Below, piece after piece: positions 23,414 through 31,859 of a DNA stretch of 32,163 nt. The position numbers and the translations under genes are program-made. The DNA lies in assembly GCF_021647475.1 (NCBI RefSeq), contig NZ_JAKIUR010000036.1, positions 1 through 32,163 of the forward strand. The letters run 5' to 3'. The stretch is from Lutibacter sp. Lineage in GTDB: Bacteria; Bacteroidota; Bacteroidia; Flavobacteriales; Flavobacteriaceae. The notes beneath the pieces are model-generated. The model was not told where the DNA came from. It ran no database searches and saw only the letters and a program-made list of their open reading frames with translations. Numbering within the stretch: the stretch's first letter is position 1; every line of letters begins with the position of its first letter.

Positions 23414-25861
23414 TTAAAACTTAATATCCATTTTTACATTAAAAACACGTTGTGTCATATAATTTGGAATACCATAAAATTGTTTAGAATATACATCTCT
23501 TACCCAAGTATTAGTTATTGAGTTTTGAATATCAAACATATTAAAAATTTCTACTCCTAAACTAAATTCTTTAAAATTCTTCAAAAATGAGCTATTGCTT
23601 TTATAAATTGCATCTTTAAAAATATACGAAATTCCTAAATCAGCTCTTTTATAAGCATTTAATCTATTTTGATAATCATAAGGGTTTGCATAAGATGGAG
23701 AACCACCAGGAACGCCTGTATTAAAAACTAAATTTAAATACATTTTTATATTTGGGATATTAGGAACATAATCTTGATATAACATTCCAAATTTAAAACG
23801 TTGATCAGTTGGACGAGAAATATAACCTAAGTGATTGTAGTTTTCTTCGGTTTTTAAATAACCAATACTAATCCAGCTTTGTGTACCGGGAACAAATTCG
23901 CCATTTAACCGAATATCAATTCCAGTGGCATAGGCAGTAGCATTATTGTCTGCTTTATATCTAATTTTTACATTATCAACAGTATAAGTATTAACATTAG
24001 TTAGGTTTTTATAATATATTTCTGAAATCAATTTAAAAGGACGTTTCCATAATTTAAAACTATAGTCATGCCCTAAAACTACTTGAATTGATTTTTGTGC
24101 TTTAACGTTTGGAACAATATTTCCGTTAAAATCTCTTAATTCTTTATAAAAAGGAGGTTGGTTGTACATACCACCAGCTATTCTAAAAAGCATATCTTTT
24201 TGCCAATCGGGTTTAATGGCAAATTGACCACGAATACTGTATATAATTTGATTTGAAGTAAGTAAATTTTTACCATTTACATTCCAATTATGAGAACGGA
24301 CACCTAAATTATACCATATTTTATTGGTTTTCCAATAGGAAGTATTACTGTATTGTGCAAACCAAATTAATCGATCAATGTTTGTGTGATTTTGATTATT
24401 TATATTTTGAAAAGGAACAATAGCTCCAGTAAAAGGTTCGTAAGGTTGATTGTTTGAAAATTGGTTTGGAGGACGAACGCTAAATCCAACAGAATCAATT
24501 ACTTCCCATTCTTTAATTCGATCTTTAATATCTTCATTTTGATATTTTAACCCAACATCAATTTGATGTTTTCCTTTTTTATAAGTCGCTTTTAATTGGG
24601 CGTTGCTAATTAAAGCATCAATATCATTTCTGGCATGGTTTAGTTGAGAACCAATTCCTTCAGAAAACGAAACTTCACCAAAATTATTTGAGCCAAAATC
24701 AGCATTGACATCTCCTAAATTATAACTAGCCAAAATATCATAATATTCTTCTTCAGTAGTATGATATACAGAGGTTGTTAAGCTAACATTCAAATTTGGG
24801 TTAACAATATAATTTCCTTTAATAGCACCAAATGTAGTTTTAAAACTATCATCTTCTTTTCCATTGTAATACACAATTAATTCCTGCGGATTAGTAATAG
24901 TTCCAAATTTTGTTCTTCTGGTTTTTGGTGTGTAATTGTAGTTATTTAATGAAAAATTCCCTAAAAAATCAATTTTAAATTTAGGATTTACCAAATAGGA
25001 TAAAAATAATTGTGCATCAGTAAAATTAGGATTTGAATTGGTTTGAATATCTTTACTATTAATAAATAAACTGTTATTTCTATATCTAACTCCAAGTAAT
25101 GCACTTAGTTTATTTTTTAAAAGTAATCCCTCTACGGTTGCACTTCCTCCTAACAAACTAGCATTAATGCGAGCTGCAAATTCTTTAGGAGTTCTATAAG
25201 TAATATCTAAAACTGAAGATAATTTATCGCCATACTTTGCTTGAAAACCTCCCGCTGAAAACTTAACATTTTCTACTAAGTTTCCATTTACAAAACTTAA
25301 ACCTTCTTGTTGACCAGAACGAACTAAAAATGGTCGATATACTTCAATACCATTAACATACACTAAATTTTCATCAAAATTACCACCACGAACATTGTAT
25401 TGTGTGCTTAATTCATTGTTATTATTTACCCCAGCTAAGGTCATTAATATATTTTCAACACCTTGATTAGCTCCAGGTATTTTAGTAATATCCGTAGGAT
25501 TTACACTAATCATTCCTTGTGCATCTTTCTTTTTATCAACTACGGTTACTTCCTTAATTTTTTCGACTTTAGCTTTCAATACAGGATAAAATCGATAGGT
25601 TTTATTCTTTGGTATAGTCACAATTTTTTTAAGCAATTCATAGGCTACATGACTAATTATAATAGTTATTTTTTGATTTGCGGGAACTTTTAAATTAAAT
25701 GCTCCTTGCTCATTGGTAATAGTTCCAAAATTTTTAACACTTATGGCAACTCCCTCTATTGGTTCTTTATCCGCATTTTTAACAACTCCTTTTATAATCG
25801 CTGTTTGAGAAAATGCAAAAGAACTAAAAAATAAAAATAAAAGTAGGGTTGTGTTTTTCAA
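23414..25861 (-). CDS. TonB-dependent outer-membrane receptor with carboxypeptidase-like N-terminal domain
   Basis: This 815-residue outer-membrane protein has a signal peptide (residues 1-18, ending SFAFS). A beta-sandwich carboxypeptidase-regulatory-like domain follows at about 22-100 (IIKGVVKNADKEPIEGVAISVKN). The plug domain (about 115-225) includes GVENILMTLAGVN, YNVRGGNFDENLVYVNGIEVYRP and GGFQAKYGDKLSSVLDI. The rest is a 22-strand-type barrel ending VFNVKMDIKF with a terminal Phe. No SusD-like partner is encoded, so it is not a classical polysaccharide-utilisation pair, and its ligand is unknown. It is 8 bp downstream of the M23 peptidase gene, an arrangement I recall in other flavobacteria. 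Confidence 0.92.
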   Translation of the reverse strand: MKNTTLLLFLFFSSFAFSQTAIIKGVVKNADKEPIEGVAISVKNFGTITNEQGAFNLKVPANQKITIIISHVAYELLKKIVTIPKNKTYRFYPVLKAKVEKIKEVTVVDKKKDAQGMISVNPTDITKIPGANQGVENILMTLAGVNNNNELSTQYNVRGGNFDENLVYVNGIEVYRPFLVRSGQQEGLSFVNGNLVENVKFSAGGFQAKYGDKLSSVLDITYRTPKEFAARINASLLGGSATVEGLLLKNKLSALLGVRYRNNSLFINSKDIQTNSNPNFTDAQLFLSYLVNPKFKIDFLGNFSLNNYNYTPKTRRTKFGTITNPQELIVYYNGKEDDSFKTTFGAIKGNYIVNPNLNVSLTTSVYHTTEEEYYDILASYNLGDVNADFGSNNFGEVSFSEGIGSQLNHARNDIDALISNAQLKATYKKGKHQIDVGLKYQNEDIKDRIKEWEVIDSVGFSVRPPNQFSNNQPYEPFTGAIVPFQNINNQNHTNIDRLIWFAQYSNTSYWKTNKIWYNLGVRSHNWNVNGKNLLTSNQIIYSIRGQFAIKPDWQKDMLFRIAGGMYNQPPFYKELRDFNGNIVPNVKAQKSIQVVLGHDYSFKLWKRPFKLISEIYYKNLTNVNTYTVDNVKIRYKADNNATAYATGIDIRLNGEFVPGTQSWISIGYLKTEENYNHLGYISRPTDQRFKFGMLYQDYVPNIPNIKMYLNLVFNTGVPGGSPSYANPYDYQNRLNAYKRADLGISYIFKDAIYKSNSSFLKNFKEFSLGVEIFNMFDIQNSITNTWVRDVYSKQFYGIPNYMTQRVFNVKMDIKF

Positions 25862-25869
25862 AATCGTTG

Positions 25870-27585
25870 TTATTTTTTTCTAAAAAAGGTTGAATTTAAA
25901 ATGGTTTTGTTACCTACATTATCAGTAACGGTAATTTTTAATTGATGTTTTGCAGTAATAAATTTTTTATCATCTAAATTATAAGTCAACATACCTTTTT
26001 TAACATTATATTCCATTAAAATCCAAGAGCCATCAATTTCTCCTCTATATTTTTTAATACCAGAACCATTATCCTTAATTTTTACTTCTAATTTGTTATA
26101 ATGAGTTAACCACTGGTTATTTTTAAAATTCTTTAATTTGATAATAGGAGGAATACTATCAGTCATTAATTTATAATTTCCTAGTTTTTTTGTTAAGGTA
26201 TAAAAAGTAGTATCTTTTTTTATGGTAGGTTGATAATTTATATATCCATTTTCAGTTACATAAGCAATGTAAAGTTGCCTTTTAGCATTTTTATTGTATT
26301 TAGAAACATTAAAAGTCAAAGTAAATTTTTTATTTAAAGGTACAGTTGGCGTGTGTATTTTAGCTAAAGTATCTGAAACTTTGAAATTCAAATACAGATT
26401 ATTATAAAAAGTATTTTTAGGAAAGGCTGCAGTTACTCCGTTTTGAGTAAATTTTGAAAATTTGGTATAATTAATTTTATAAGGTGTTATGGTTACTTTA
26501 GGTTTTACTAAAATTGGAAGTTTTTTTCCTTCAATAGGAATGGTAATAGTACGACTATTTCCTTTAAAGTCAGAGGCAATAATTTTAACGGAATAACTGA
26601 ATCCATCTTTAATAGATAGGTATCCGTTGTTTGGAGTAGTGTATAAACTTAATTTATTTTGTGGTTCAATAAAGCATTTTTGAACACGCTTCTTTGATGT
26701 TATAAAACGCTGATAATCAATTAGTAAGTTAATGTATTTAGATTCGGAAAAAGAAAAGGAAGAAGCTTTAAACTCAAACTGTTTTTTTCCATTTACTAAC
26801 ATTTTTAAATCGTACAATCCATTTTTATTGGCAGCACCATTTAATTGATCAAAAGCTGTAATTCCAAAGCCAATAGTGCCAGAAGCAGTTAGTTTAGTTG
26901 CTAATAAATTTCCATTTTTTAATTTTTTAAAAGGAATTTGAATAGGGATATTTACTTGATTTATTTCTGAATTATCATCTAAAGAATATCCAATTAGCGT
27001 ATTAATGGTTGGTTTAATATTATCTTTAATGTTAACACCAAATAACATTGGATTAATTGGCTTTTCTGTTTTGGTATTTCTTATTTCAAAATGTAAATGA
27101 GGACCAGCAGAACCACCTGTGCTACCTGAATAAGCAATTATTTCATTAGCTTTAACAGGTAATTTATCCTTATTAGGAAAAACTTGAATTTCAAAACTTT
27201 CCTTTTTGTATTGTTTTTGTTTAATATATTTTTCAATGGTGCTATTAAATTTTTTTAAATGAGCGTAAACCGTGGTATAACCATTGGGATGTGTTACATA
27301 TAAAGCTTTACCATAACCCCAAAGTGAAACTTTAATTCTAGATACATATCCTTCAGCTGCGGCATAAACATTTAAACCTTCTTTTTGTTGAGTTTTAATA
27401 TCTAGTCCTGCATGAAAATGATTGCTCCTAAGTTCACCAAAAGTACCAGCAAGTACTAAAGGAATATTTAATGGAGTACCAAAATAATTTTTTGAAAACG
27501 AATTTTCTATCGATAAATCACCCTGTGAAAAACCGTTAATAAACGAAATAGTTAAAAATAAGAATGCTAGTTTTTTCAAATCCAT
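25870..27585 (-). CDS. M23-family (LytM-type) peptidase, exported
   Basis: This 571-residue protein has a signal peptide (about 1-21, MDLKKLAFLFLTISFINGFS) and then a LytM zinc metallopeptidase domain. Zinc ligands are His58 and Asp62 (HAGLD) and His165 in GPHLHFEIRN; His109 (YAHL) and His163 are the expected catalytic histidines. All are present, so it should be an active peptidoglycan endopeptidase rather than a degenerate activator. The long C-terminal part (about 180-571) looks like beta-sandwich repeats of unknown role. It is the first gene of an operon with the TonB receptor and diverges from the coiled-coil/zapA operon. Confidence 0.9.
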   Translation of the reverse strand: MDLKKLAFLFLTISFINGFSQGDLSIENSFSKNYFGTPLNIPLVLAGTFGELRSNHFHAGLDIKTQQKEGLNVYAAAEGYVSRIKVSLWGYGKALYVTHPNGYTTVYAHLKKFNSTIEKYIKQKQYKKESFEIQVFPNKDKLPVKANEIIAYSGSTGGSAGPHLHFEIRNTKTEKPINPMLFGVNIKDNIKPTINTLIGYSLDDNSEINQVNIPIQIPFKKLKNGNLLATKLTASGTIGFGITAFDQLNGAANKNGLYDLKMLVNGKKQFEFKASSFSFSESKYINLLIDYQRFITSKKRVQKCFIEPQNKLSLYTTPNNGYLSIKDGFSYSVKIIASDFKGNSRTITIPIEGKKLPILVKPKVTITPYKINYTKFSKFTQNGVTAAFPKNTFYNNLYLNFKVSDTLAKIHTPTVPLNKKFTLTFNVSKYNKNAKRQLYIAYVTENGYINYQPTIKKDTTFYTLTKKLGNYKLMTDSIPPIIKLKNFKNNQWLTHYNKLEVKIKDNGSGIKKYRGEIDGSWILMEYNVKKGMLTYNLDDKKFITAKHQLKITVTDNVGNKTILNSTFFRKK

Positions 27586-27688
27586 AGATTTAAAGCTAAA
27601 ATACTAATATTTATTAAAATTAGAATTTAATTAGTAATAAATTAGAAGATGTTTTTTAAAATTATATTTATAAAATAATTTAAAACAG

Positions 27689-27719
27689 TTGTTATATTGG
27701 TTTACTAACACTAACTTTG
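27689..27719 (+). promoter_or_regulatory. Promoter of the coiled-coil protein-zapA operon
   Basis: TTG (27689-27691), a 20-base spacer and TAACTTTG (27712-27719) form a good Bacteroidota promoter. It lies inside the longest open frame of the following gene, which argues that translation begins later, at 27746. Confidence 0.65.
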
Positions 27720-27745
27720 TATTACATAGTTTGTATTCTTATTAT

Positions 27746-28036
27746 ATGAATAAAATTACTGAAGTTGTCAATATAGTTGAACAAAAACTTAAAAAGCTTT
27801 TAGAAAATTATACTTTTTTGAAAGAAGAAAATGAGATTTTGTTAAGTAAAATTTCAGGATTAGAAAATCAAATAGTTAAGAATGAGCAATTATATAATGA
27901 ATTAAATCAAAAACATACTTCATTAAAAATTGCTAAAACTATAGAGGGCAGTAAAGAAGATAGAAGAGAATCAAAACTCAAAATAAATGCTTTAATTCGT
28001 GAAGTAGATGTTTGTATTAAACAATTAAGCGAATAA
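27746..28036 (+). CDS. Small coiled-coil protein upstream of zapA (ZapB-like in form)
   Basis: From the ATG at 27746 the protein has 96 residues, starting MNKITEVVNIVEQKLKKLLE. It is nearly all coiled coil through about residue 75 (FLKEENEILLSKISGLENQI). A short tail ends INALIREVDVCIKQLSE. An upstream in-frame start at 27689 overlaps the promoter and would add unrelated hydrophobic residues, so it is rejected. It is 10 bp from zapA. The size and fold resemble division protein ZapB, and the pairing with zapA suggests a divisome role, but sequence alone does not prove homology. Confidence 0.8.
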   Translation: MNKITEVVNIVEQKLKKLLENYTFLKEENEILLSKISGLENQIVKNEQLYNELNQKHTSLKIAKTIEGSKEDRRESKLKINALIREVDVCIKQLSE

Positions 28037-28046
28037 GATCTTTAAA

Positions 28047-28343
28047 ATGGCAGAACCATTAAAAATAAAAGTAACTATTGCTGGCAGGGTTTATCCAATT
28101 AGGGTAAATCATGAAAATGAGGAAGAAGGAATGAGAAAAGCAGCAAATCATATCAATGATTTAGTTACCAAATTTGAAAAAAATTATGCCGTTAGTGATA
28201 AGCAAGATGTTTTAGCCATGTGTGCTTTACAATTTGCATCATTAATAGAGATTAACGCTATTAATAAAGAAGATGACATCCATAAAGCAACAGAAAAAAT
28301 TCAACAATTAAGTCATTTAATTGATAATCAATTAAAAAAATAA
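28047..28343 (+). CDS. zapA: Cell division protein ZapA
   Basis: This 98-residue protein stabilises and bundles FtsZ filaments at the division site. The N-terminal globular domain shows LKIKVTIAGRVYPIRVNHENEEEGMRKAANHIND (about 4-37). A C-terminal coiled coil (about 60-98) is used for tetramer formation. It follows the coiled-coil protein gene by 10 bp and precedes the structured RNA at 28373. A zapA-6S RNA order is also found in enterobacteria. Confidence 0.88.
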   Translation: MAEPLKIKVTIAGRVYPIRVNHENEEEGMRKAANHINDLVTKFEKNYAVSDKQDVLAMCALQFASLIEINAINKEDDIHKATEKIQQLSHLIDNQLKK

Positions 28344-28372
28344 GTTCTTTTAAATAAAATAATAATAATACT

Positions 28373-28530
28373 GCCTACATTAGTTTTTGTTTGTTAACTC
28401 AACACTATATCTTTATAAAGGATGAGTCGTAGTTGTAAAAGCATGCCGTCTTGCACGGACACTTGACCAACTAGTTAGTCCTAATCTTGTTATAAGGAGT
28501 TTACTTAACCGTACTAATGTAGGTTTTTTT
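28373..28530 (+). ncRNA. ssrS: 6S RNA (flavobacterial type) between zapA and rny
   Basis: The sequence folds as a long rod. A perfect 10-bp closing stem CCTACATTAG/CTAATGTAGG (28374-28383 with 28514-28523) is followed by a T run. A large weakly paired region follows (28384-28410 facing 28498-28513), the expected open-promoter-like bubble. Then come CTTTATAA/TTATAAGG (28411-28418 with 28490-28497), GATGAG/CTAATC with one mismatch, TAGTTG/CAACTA (28430-28435 with 28468-28473) and an apical CCGT/ACGG hairpin (28446-28458). 6S RNA binds the RNA polymerase housekeeping holoenzyme in the active site. Rod shape, size near 155 bases and position after zapA support 6S. It does not code for protein. 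Confidence 0.75.
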
Positions 28531-28543
28531 ATACACTAAAATT

Positions 28544-30112
28544 ATGGAAAATTATATAGTACCAATACTAATTGGAATAGCAATAGGTTTAGCAATAGGT
28601 TATGTTATTGCAAAAATTTTGGAAAAAACGAAAGCTACTAAAATTATTAGAAGCACAAAAAAAGAAGCTATAAAAATTCTTAGAGAAGCTAAATTAGAAG
28701 CAGATGCTCTTAAAAAAGATAAAATTTTACAGGCAAAAGAAAAGTTTATTGAACTTAAATCGGAGCATGAAAAAGTAATTATTTCTAGAGAGATAAAAAT
28801 AGCAGATGCTGAAAAACGCATTAGAGATAAAGAATCTCAAGTTTCTCAGGAATTAGATAAAAATAGAAAACTAAATAATGAAGTTTCTCTTAAATTACAG
28901 GATTACACTAAAAAAGTTGAATATTTTGAAAGAAGAACAGAGGAAGTAGATAAACTGCATAGAAAGCAAGTTGAAAATTTAGAAGTTATTTCTGGATTAT
29001 CAGCTGAAGATGCTAAAAAAGAATTAGTTAAATCGTTAAAAGAAGAGGCTAAATCTGATGCAATGGCTCACATTCAAGATACTATTGAAGAAGCTAAATT
29101 GACAGCACAACAAGAAGCTAGAAGAGTTGTTTTAAATACGATACAAAGAGTTGGAGTAGAGCAGACTGTGGAAAATTGTGTTTCAGTATTTAATATTGAA
29201 TCTGATGATATTAAAGGTAGAATTATTGGTAGAGAAGGTAGAAATATTAGAGCTTTAGAAGCGGAAACTGGTGTTGAAATTATTGTTGATGATACGCCAG
29301 AAGCTATTATTTTATCTTGCTTTGATCCTGTGCGTAGAGAAATTGCACGATTAGCATTACATAAATTAGTAACTGATGGAAGAATTCATCCTGCAAGAAT
29401 TGAAGAAATAGTTAAAAAAACAGAAAAACAATTACAACAAGAAATAATTGAAGTAGGTAAAAGAACGGTAATTGATTTAGGTATTCATGGTTTACATCCT
29501 GAATTAATTAAAACTATTGGAAGAATGAAATACCGTTCTTCTTATGGTCAAAATTTACTACAACACTCGCGTGAAGTAGCTAATTTATGCGGAATTATGG
29601 CTGCTGAATTAGGCTTAAATGCCAAACTAGCAAAACGAGCTGGTTTGTTACATGATATTGGTAAAGTACCCGATACAGAAAGTGAATTACCTCATGCATT
29701 GTTAGGTATGAAATGGGCTGAAAGATATAATGAAAATCCTGAAGTTTGTAATGCCATTGGTGCTCACCACGATGAAATTGAAATGAAATTTTTAATAGCT
29801 CCAATAGTACAAGTTTGTGATGCAATTTCTGGAGCTCGTCCAGGAGCTCGTCGTCAAGTGTTAGATTCTTATATTCAGCGTTTAAAAGATTTAGAAGATA
29901 TTGCTTTTGGTTTTGGAGGCGTTCAAAAAGCTTATGCCATTCAAGCCGGTAGAGAATTACGTGTAATAGTGGAAAGTGAAAAGGTGACAGATGCAAAAGC
30001 TAATGAACTTTCATTTAACATTTCTCAAAAAATTCAGAATGATATGACCTATCCAGGTCAAGTTAGAGTTACTGTAATTAGAGAAACTAGAGCGGTAAAT
30101 ATTGCAAAATAA
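28544..30112 (+). CDS. rny: Ribonuclease Y
   Basis: This 522-residue membrane-anchored endoribonuclease initiates mRNA decay. An N-terminal TM helix (about 4-26) is followed by a long charged coiled coil (about 30-190). A KH domain carries the GxxG loop in IIGREGRNIRALE (227-239), and an HD domain has His341 (LQHSREV) and His370-Asp371 (LLHDIGK), with AHHDE further on. Length and domain order are those of full RNase Y. The ATG lies only about 14 bases after the T run that ends the 6S-like RNA, so rny is probably transcribed by read-through of that RNA. A terminator follows at 30140-30165. Confidence 0.96.
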   Translation: MENYIVPILIGIAIGLAIGYVIAKILEKTKATKIIRSTKKEAIKILREAKLEADALKKDKILQAKEKFIELKSEHEKVIISREIKIADAEKRIRDKESQVSQELDKNRKLNNEVSLKLQDYTKKVEYFERRTEEVDKLHRKQVENLEVISGLSAEDAKKELVKSLKEEAKSDAMAHIQDTIEEAKLTAQQEARRVVLNTIQRVGVEQTVENCVSVFNIESDDIKGRIIGREGRNIRALEAETGVEIIVDDTPEAIILSCFDPVRREIARLALHKLVTDGRIHPARIEEIVKKTEKQLQQEIIEVGKRTVIDLGIHGLHPELIKTIGRMKYRSSYGQNLLQHSREVANLCGIMAAELGLNAKLAKRAGLLHDIGKVPDTESELPHALLGMKWAERYNENPEVCNAIGAHHDEIEMKFLIAPIVQVCDAISGARPGARRQVLDSYIQRLKDLEDIAFGFGGVQKAYAIQAGRELRVIVESEKVTDAKANELSFNISQKIQNDMTYPGQVRVTVIRETRAVNIAK

Positions 30113-30139
30113 TTGTAATTTTAACATACTCAAATATTA

Positions 30140-30165
30140 AAAATCTCACTAAGGTGAGATTTTTA
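30140..30165 (+). terminator. Terminator after rny
   Basis: The stem AATCTCAC/GTGAGATT (30142-30149 with 30154-30161) has a TAAG loop and is followed by T-rich sequence. Confidence 0.8.
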
Positions 30166-30194
30166 TTTATATATTAATTAGTAATAATAAAGAA

Positions 30195-30300
30195 TGACAT
30201 GCTAAATCTTCCTGACTAGCAGGTTAGGCTCAGCATCTGATTATCATTTAATTACCAGTATTTTATTGAATTAGACTCTGAACTAAATCCAGAGTGACGT
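30195..30300. repeat. Diverged palindromic element, relative of 4786-4873 in opposite orientation
   Basis: Read on the minus strand, this element begins CGTCACTCTGGATTTAG then TTCAGAGTCTA (30273-30299), closely matching the left arm at 4786-4815. Its other arm contains AGATGCTGA and GCATGTCAT, matching landmarks of the right arm at 4844-4873. A small CCTG/CAGG hairpin (30211-30223) interrupts that arm. It fills the 271-bp spacer between rny and xerD after the terminator. Two diverged copies in 32 kb suggest an old dispersed family. Confidence 0.65.
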
Positions 30301-30383
30301 ATGTATTTTTTTACAAACCGATCTTGTCGAAGTTTTTAAAGAAAATTAAAGTTTTTTGCAAACTAATACTAACTATTAAAAAG

Positions 30384-31280
30384 CTATTTCCTAGGATGAA
30401 AATTAGTCATAACTTCTTTTAAATATCGTTTATCTAAATGCATATATATTTCAGTTGTAGTTATACTTTCGTGACCTAACATTTGTTGAATAGCTAATAA
30501 ATTAGCACCGCGTTCTAATAAATGAGTTGCAAATGAATGCCTAAAAGTATGCGGACTTATATTTTTATGAATTCCTGCTTTTTCAGCTAAATTTTTTACA
30601 ATAGTAAAAATCATAACACGTGTTAAAATTTTTCCTCTTCTATTTAAAAATAAAGTATCTTCAAAGCCTTTTTGGATTTTTATATGATTTCTTATTGCAG
30701 TTTGATATAAGGTAATGTATTTTTGAGTTTGAATATTTATAGGTACAAAACGCTGTTTATTTCCTTTTCCTAACACTCTAATAAATCCTTCTTCAAAAAA
30801 TAAATCAGAAATTTTCAGATTAATTAATTCGGAAACTCGTAATCCACAACTGTATAAGGTTTCAATAATTGTTCGGTTTCGTTCCCCTTCATTTGTGCTT
30901 AAATCAATACTATTAATAAGTTGATCTATTTCTTTAACAGCTAATGTGTCAGGTAGTTTTCTTCCTATTTTAGGAGCCTCTATTAAACTAGTCGGATTAT
31001 CATTTCTATAATCTTCAAAAATAAGATAATTAAAAAAATTCCGAAGTCCAGAAAGTAAACGAGCTTGAGAGCGAGCATTTAATTCCTTAGCTGTTTCGTA
31101 CATAAATTGTTTAACTTCTTCATCACTAATAGCAATAGGAGAAAGGCTTATATGATTAACTTCTAAATACTTAATTAATTTTTTGACATCTCTGCCATAA
31201 GCCTCTATCGAATTATTTGAAAGTCCTTTTTCAATTCTAAGGTAATTTTGATAATCTTGTAAGGCATTTAACCATTTCAT
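30384..31280 (-). CDS. xerD: Site-specific tyrosine recombinase, XerD type
   Basis: This 298-residue recombinase resolves chromosome dimers at dif during division. The N-terminal SAM-like core-binding domain (about 1-90) has SNNSIEAYGRDVKKLIKYL. The catalytic domain has the complete set: Arg148 (CGLRVSEL), Lys172 (LGKGNKQRFVP), His244 and Arg247 (HTFRHSFATH), His270 (MLGHESI) and nucleophile Tyr279 (TEIYMHLD). Length and pattern match housekeeping Xer rather than an integrase of a mobile element. It diverges from aroQ across 44 bp. XerC and XerD cannot be told apart with certainty by eye. Confidence 0.88.
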   Translation of the reverse strand: MKWLNALQDYQNYLRIEKGLSNNSIEAYGRDVKKLIKYLEVNHISLSPIAISDEEVKQFMYETAKELNARSQARLLSGLRNFFNYLIFEDYRNDNPTSLIEAPKIGRKLPDTLAVKEIDQLINSIDLSTNEGERNRTIIETLYSCGLRVSELINLKISDLFFEEGFIRVLGKGNKQRFVPINIQTQKYITLYQTAIRNHIKIQKGFEDTLFLNRRGKILTRVMIFTIVKNLAEKAGIHKNISPHTFRHSFATHLLERGANLLAIQQMLGHESITTTEIYMHLDKRYLKEVMTNFHPRK

Positions 31281-31324
31281 TTCATAAAAATAAAGATTAT
31301 ATTTACAATATAATAGATTTTAAA

Positions 31325-31738
31325 ATGAAAATACTAATCCTTAACGGTCCTAATTTAAATTTGCTTGGTAAACGGGAGCCTTCAATTTATGGAAATGAGA
31401 CTTTTAATGATTTTTTTGAGGCTTTAAAAAAGAAATATGCCGATGTTGAATTACATTATTTTCAAAGTAATATTGAGGGAGAATTAATTGATAAATTACA
31501 TGAAGTAGGTTTTACTTTTGAGGGTATTATATTTAATGCGGGTGCTTACACACACACTTCTGTAGCCATTGGCGATGCTATTAAAGGTATTGAAACTCAG
31601 GTAATTGAGGTGCATATATCTAATGTTTATGCTCGTGAAAAATTTCGTCATGTTTCTTATATTGCACCAAATGCCAAAGGAGTAATTGCAGGTTTTGGAT
31701 TGCAAAGTTACGAGTTAGCATTGCAAAGTTTTTTATAA
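31325..31738 (+). CDS. aroQ: 3-dehydroquinate dehydratase, type II
   Basis: This 137-residue enzyme dehydrates 3-dehydroquinate to 3-dehydroshikimate in the shikimate pathway. The N-terminal ILNGPNLNLLGKREPSIYG contains the catalytic Arg and Tyr loop (Arg18, Tyr23). FNAGAYTHTSVAIGDAI carries the conserved Asn/His region, and EVHISNVYAREKFRH and APNAKGVIAGFG complete the type II pattern. The size is normal for this dodecameric class. It is monocistronic and is followed directly by a multi-hairpin repeat at 31744. Confidence 0.95.
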   Translation: MKILILNGPNLNLLGKREPSIYGNETFNDFFEALKKKYADVELHYFQSNIEGELIDKLHEVGFTFEGIIFNAGAYTHTSVAIGDAIKGIETQVIEVHISNVYAREKFRHVSYIAPNAKGVIAGFGLQSYELALQSFL

Positions 31739-31743
31739 TATTT

Positions 31744-31841
31744 GGGCGTTACCGTAAACGGTCGGGCTTTTACTACTCGCTTTTAAATTGCAAAAAAGCA
31801 ATTAAAAGAGCTCAAACAAACCCGTTCTATCCCTAACGCAA
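31744..31841. repeat. Multi-hairpin structured repeat beside aroQ
   Basis: Closing arms GCGTTA (31746-31751) and TAACGC (31834-31839) enclose three pairings. These are a CCG-TAAA-CGG hairpin (31752-31761), a pairing CGGG (31763-31766) with CCCG (31821-31824), and a long inner hairpin (GCTTTTAAATTGC-type arm 31779-31791 with 31798-31811, one bulged A). The compact layout differs from the 4786-type palindromes. The flanking wording GGGCGTTACC...GGTCGGGC and TCCCTAACGC is, from memory, a recurring intergenic motif in Bacteroidota genomes. It starts 6 bp after the aroQ stop. Confidence 0.65.
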
Positions 31842-31859
31842 AAGTAACTTGTAAACGTA

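Noticed and set aside
23414..27585. Polysaccharide utilisation locus
   Set aside because: The TonB receptor has no SusD partner, glycoside hydrolase or sulfatase nearby. Its neighbour is a peptidoglycan peptidase.
27689..27745. Earlier ATG for the coiled-coil protein
   Set aside because: It overlaps the -33/-7 promoter and would add a hydrophobic, non-coiled-coil stretch.
29595..29996. Minus-strand open frame of 133 codons inside rny
   Set aside because: It is antisense to the conserved HD domain. The Leu/His/Gln-rich translation is typical of a shadow frame.
30384..31280. Integrase of an integrated element
   Set aside because: The length, motif set and divergence from aroQ are those of housekeeping XerC/XerD. 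There is no attachment-site duplication, tRNA end or cargo beside it.
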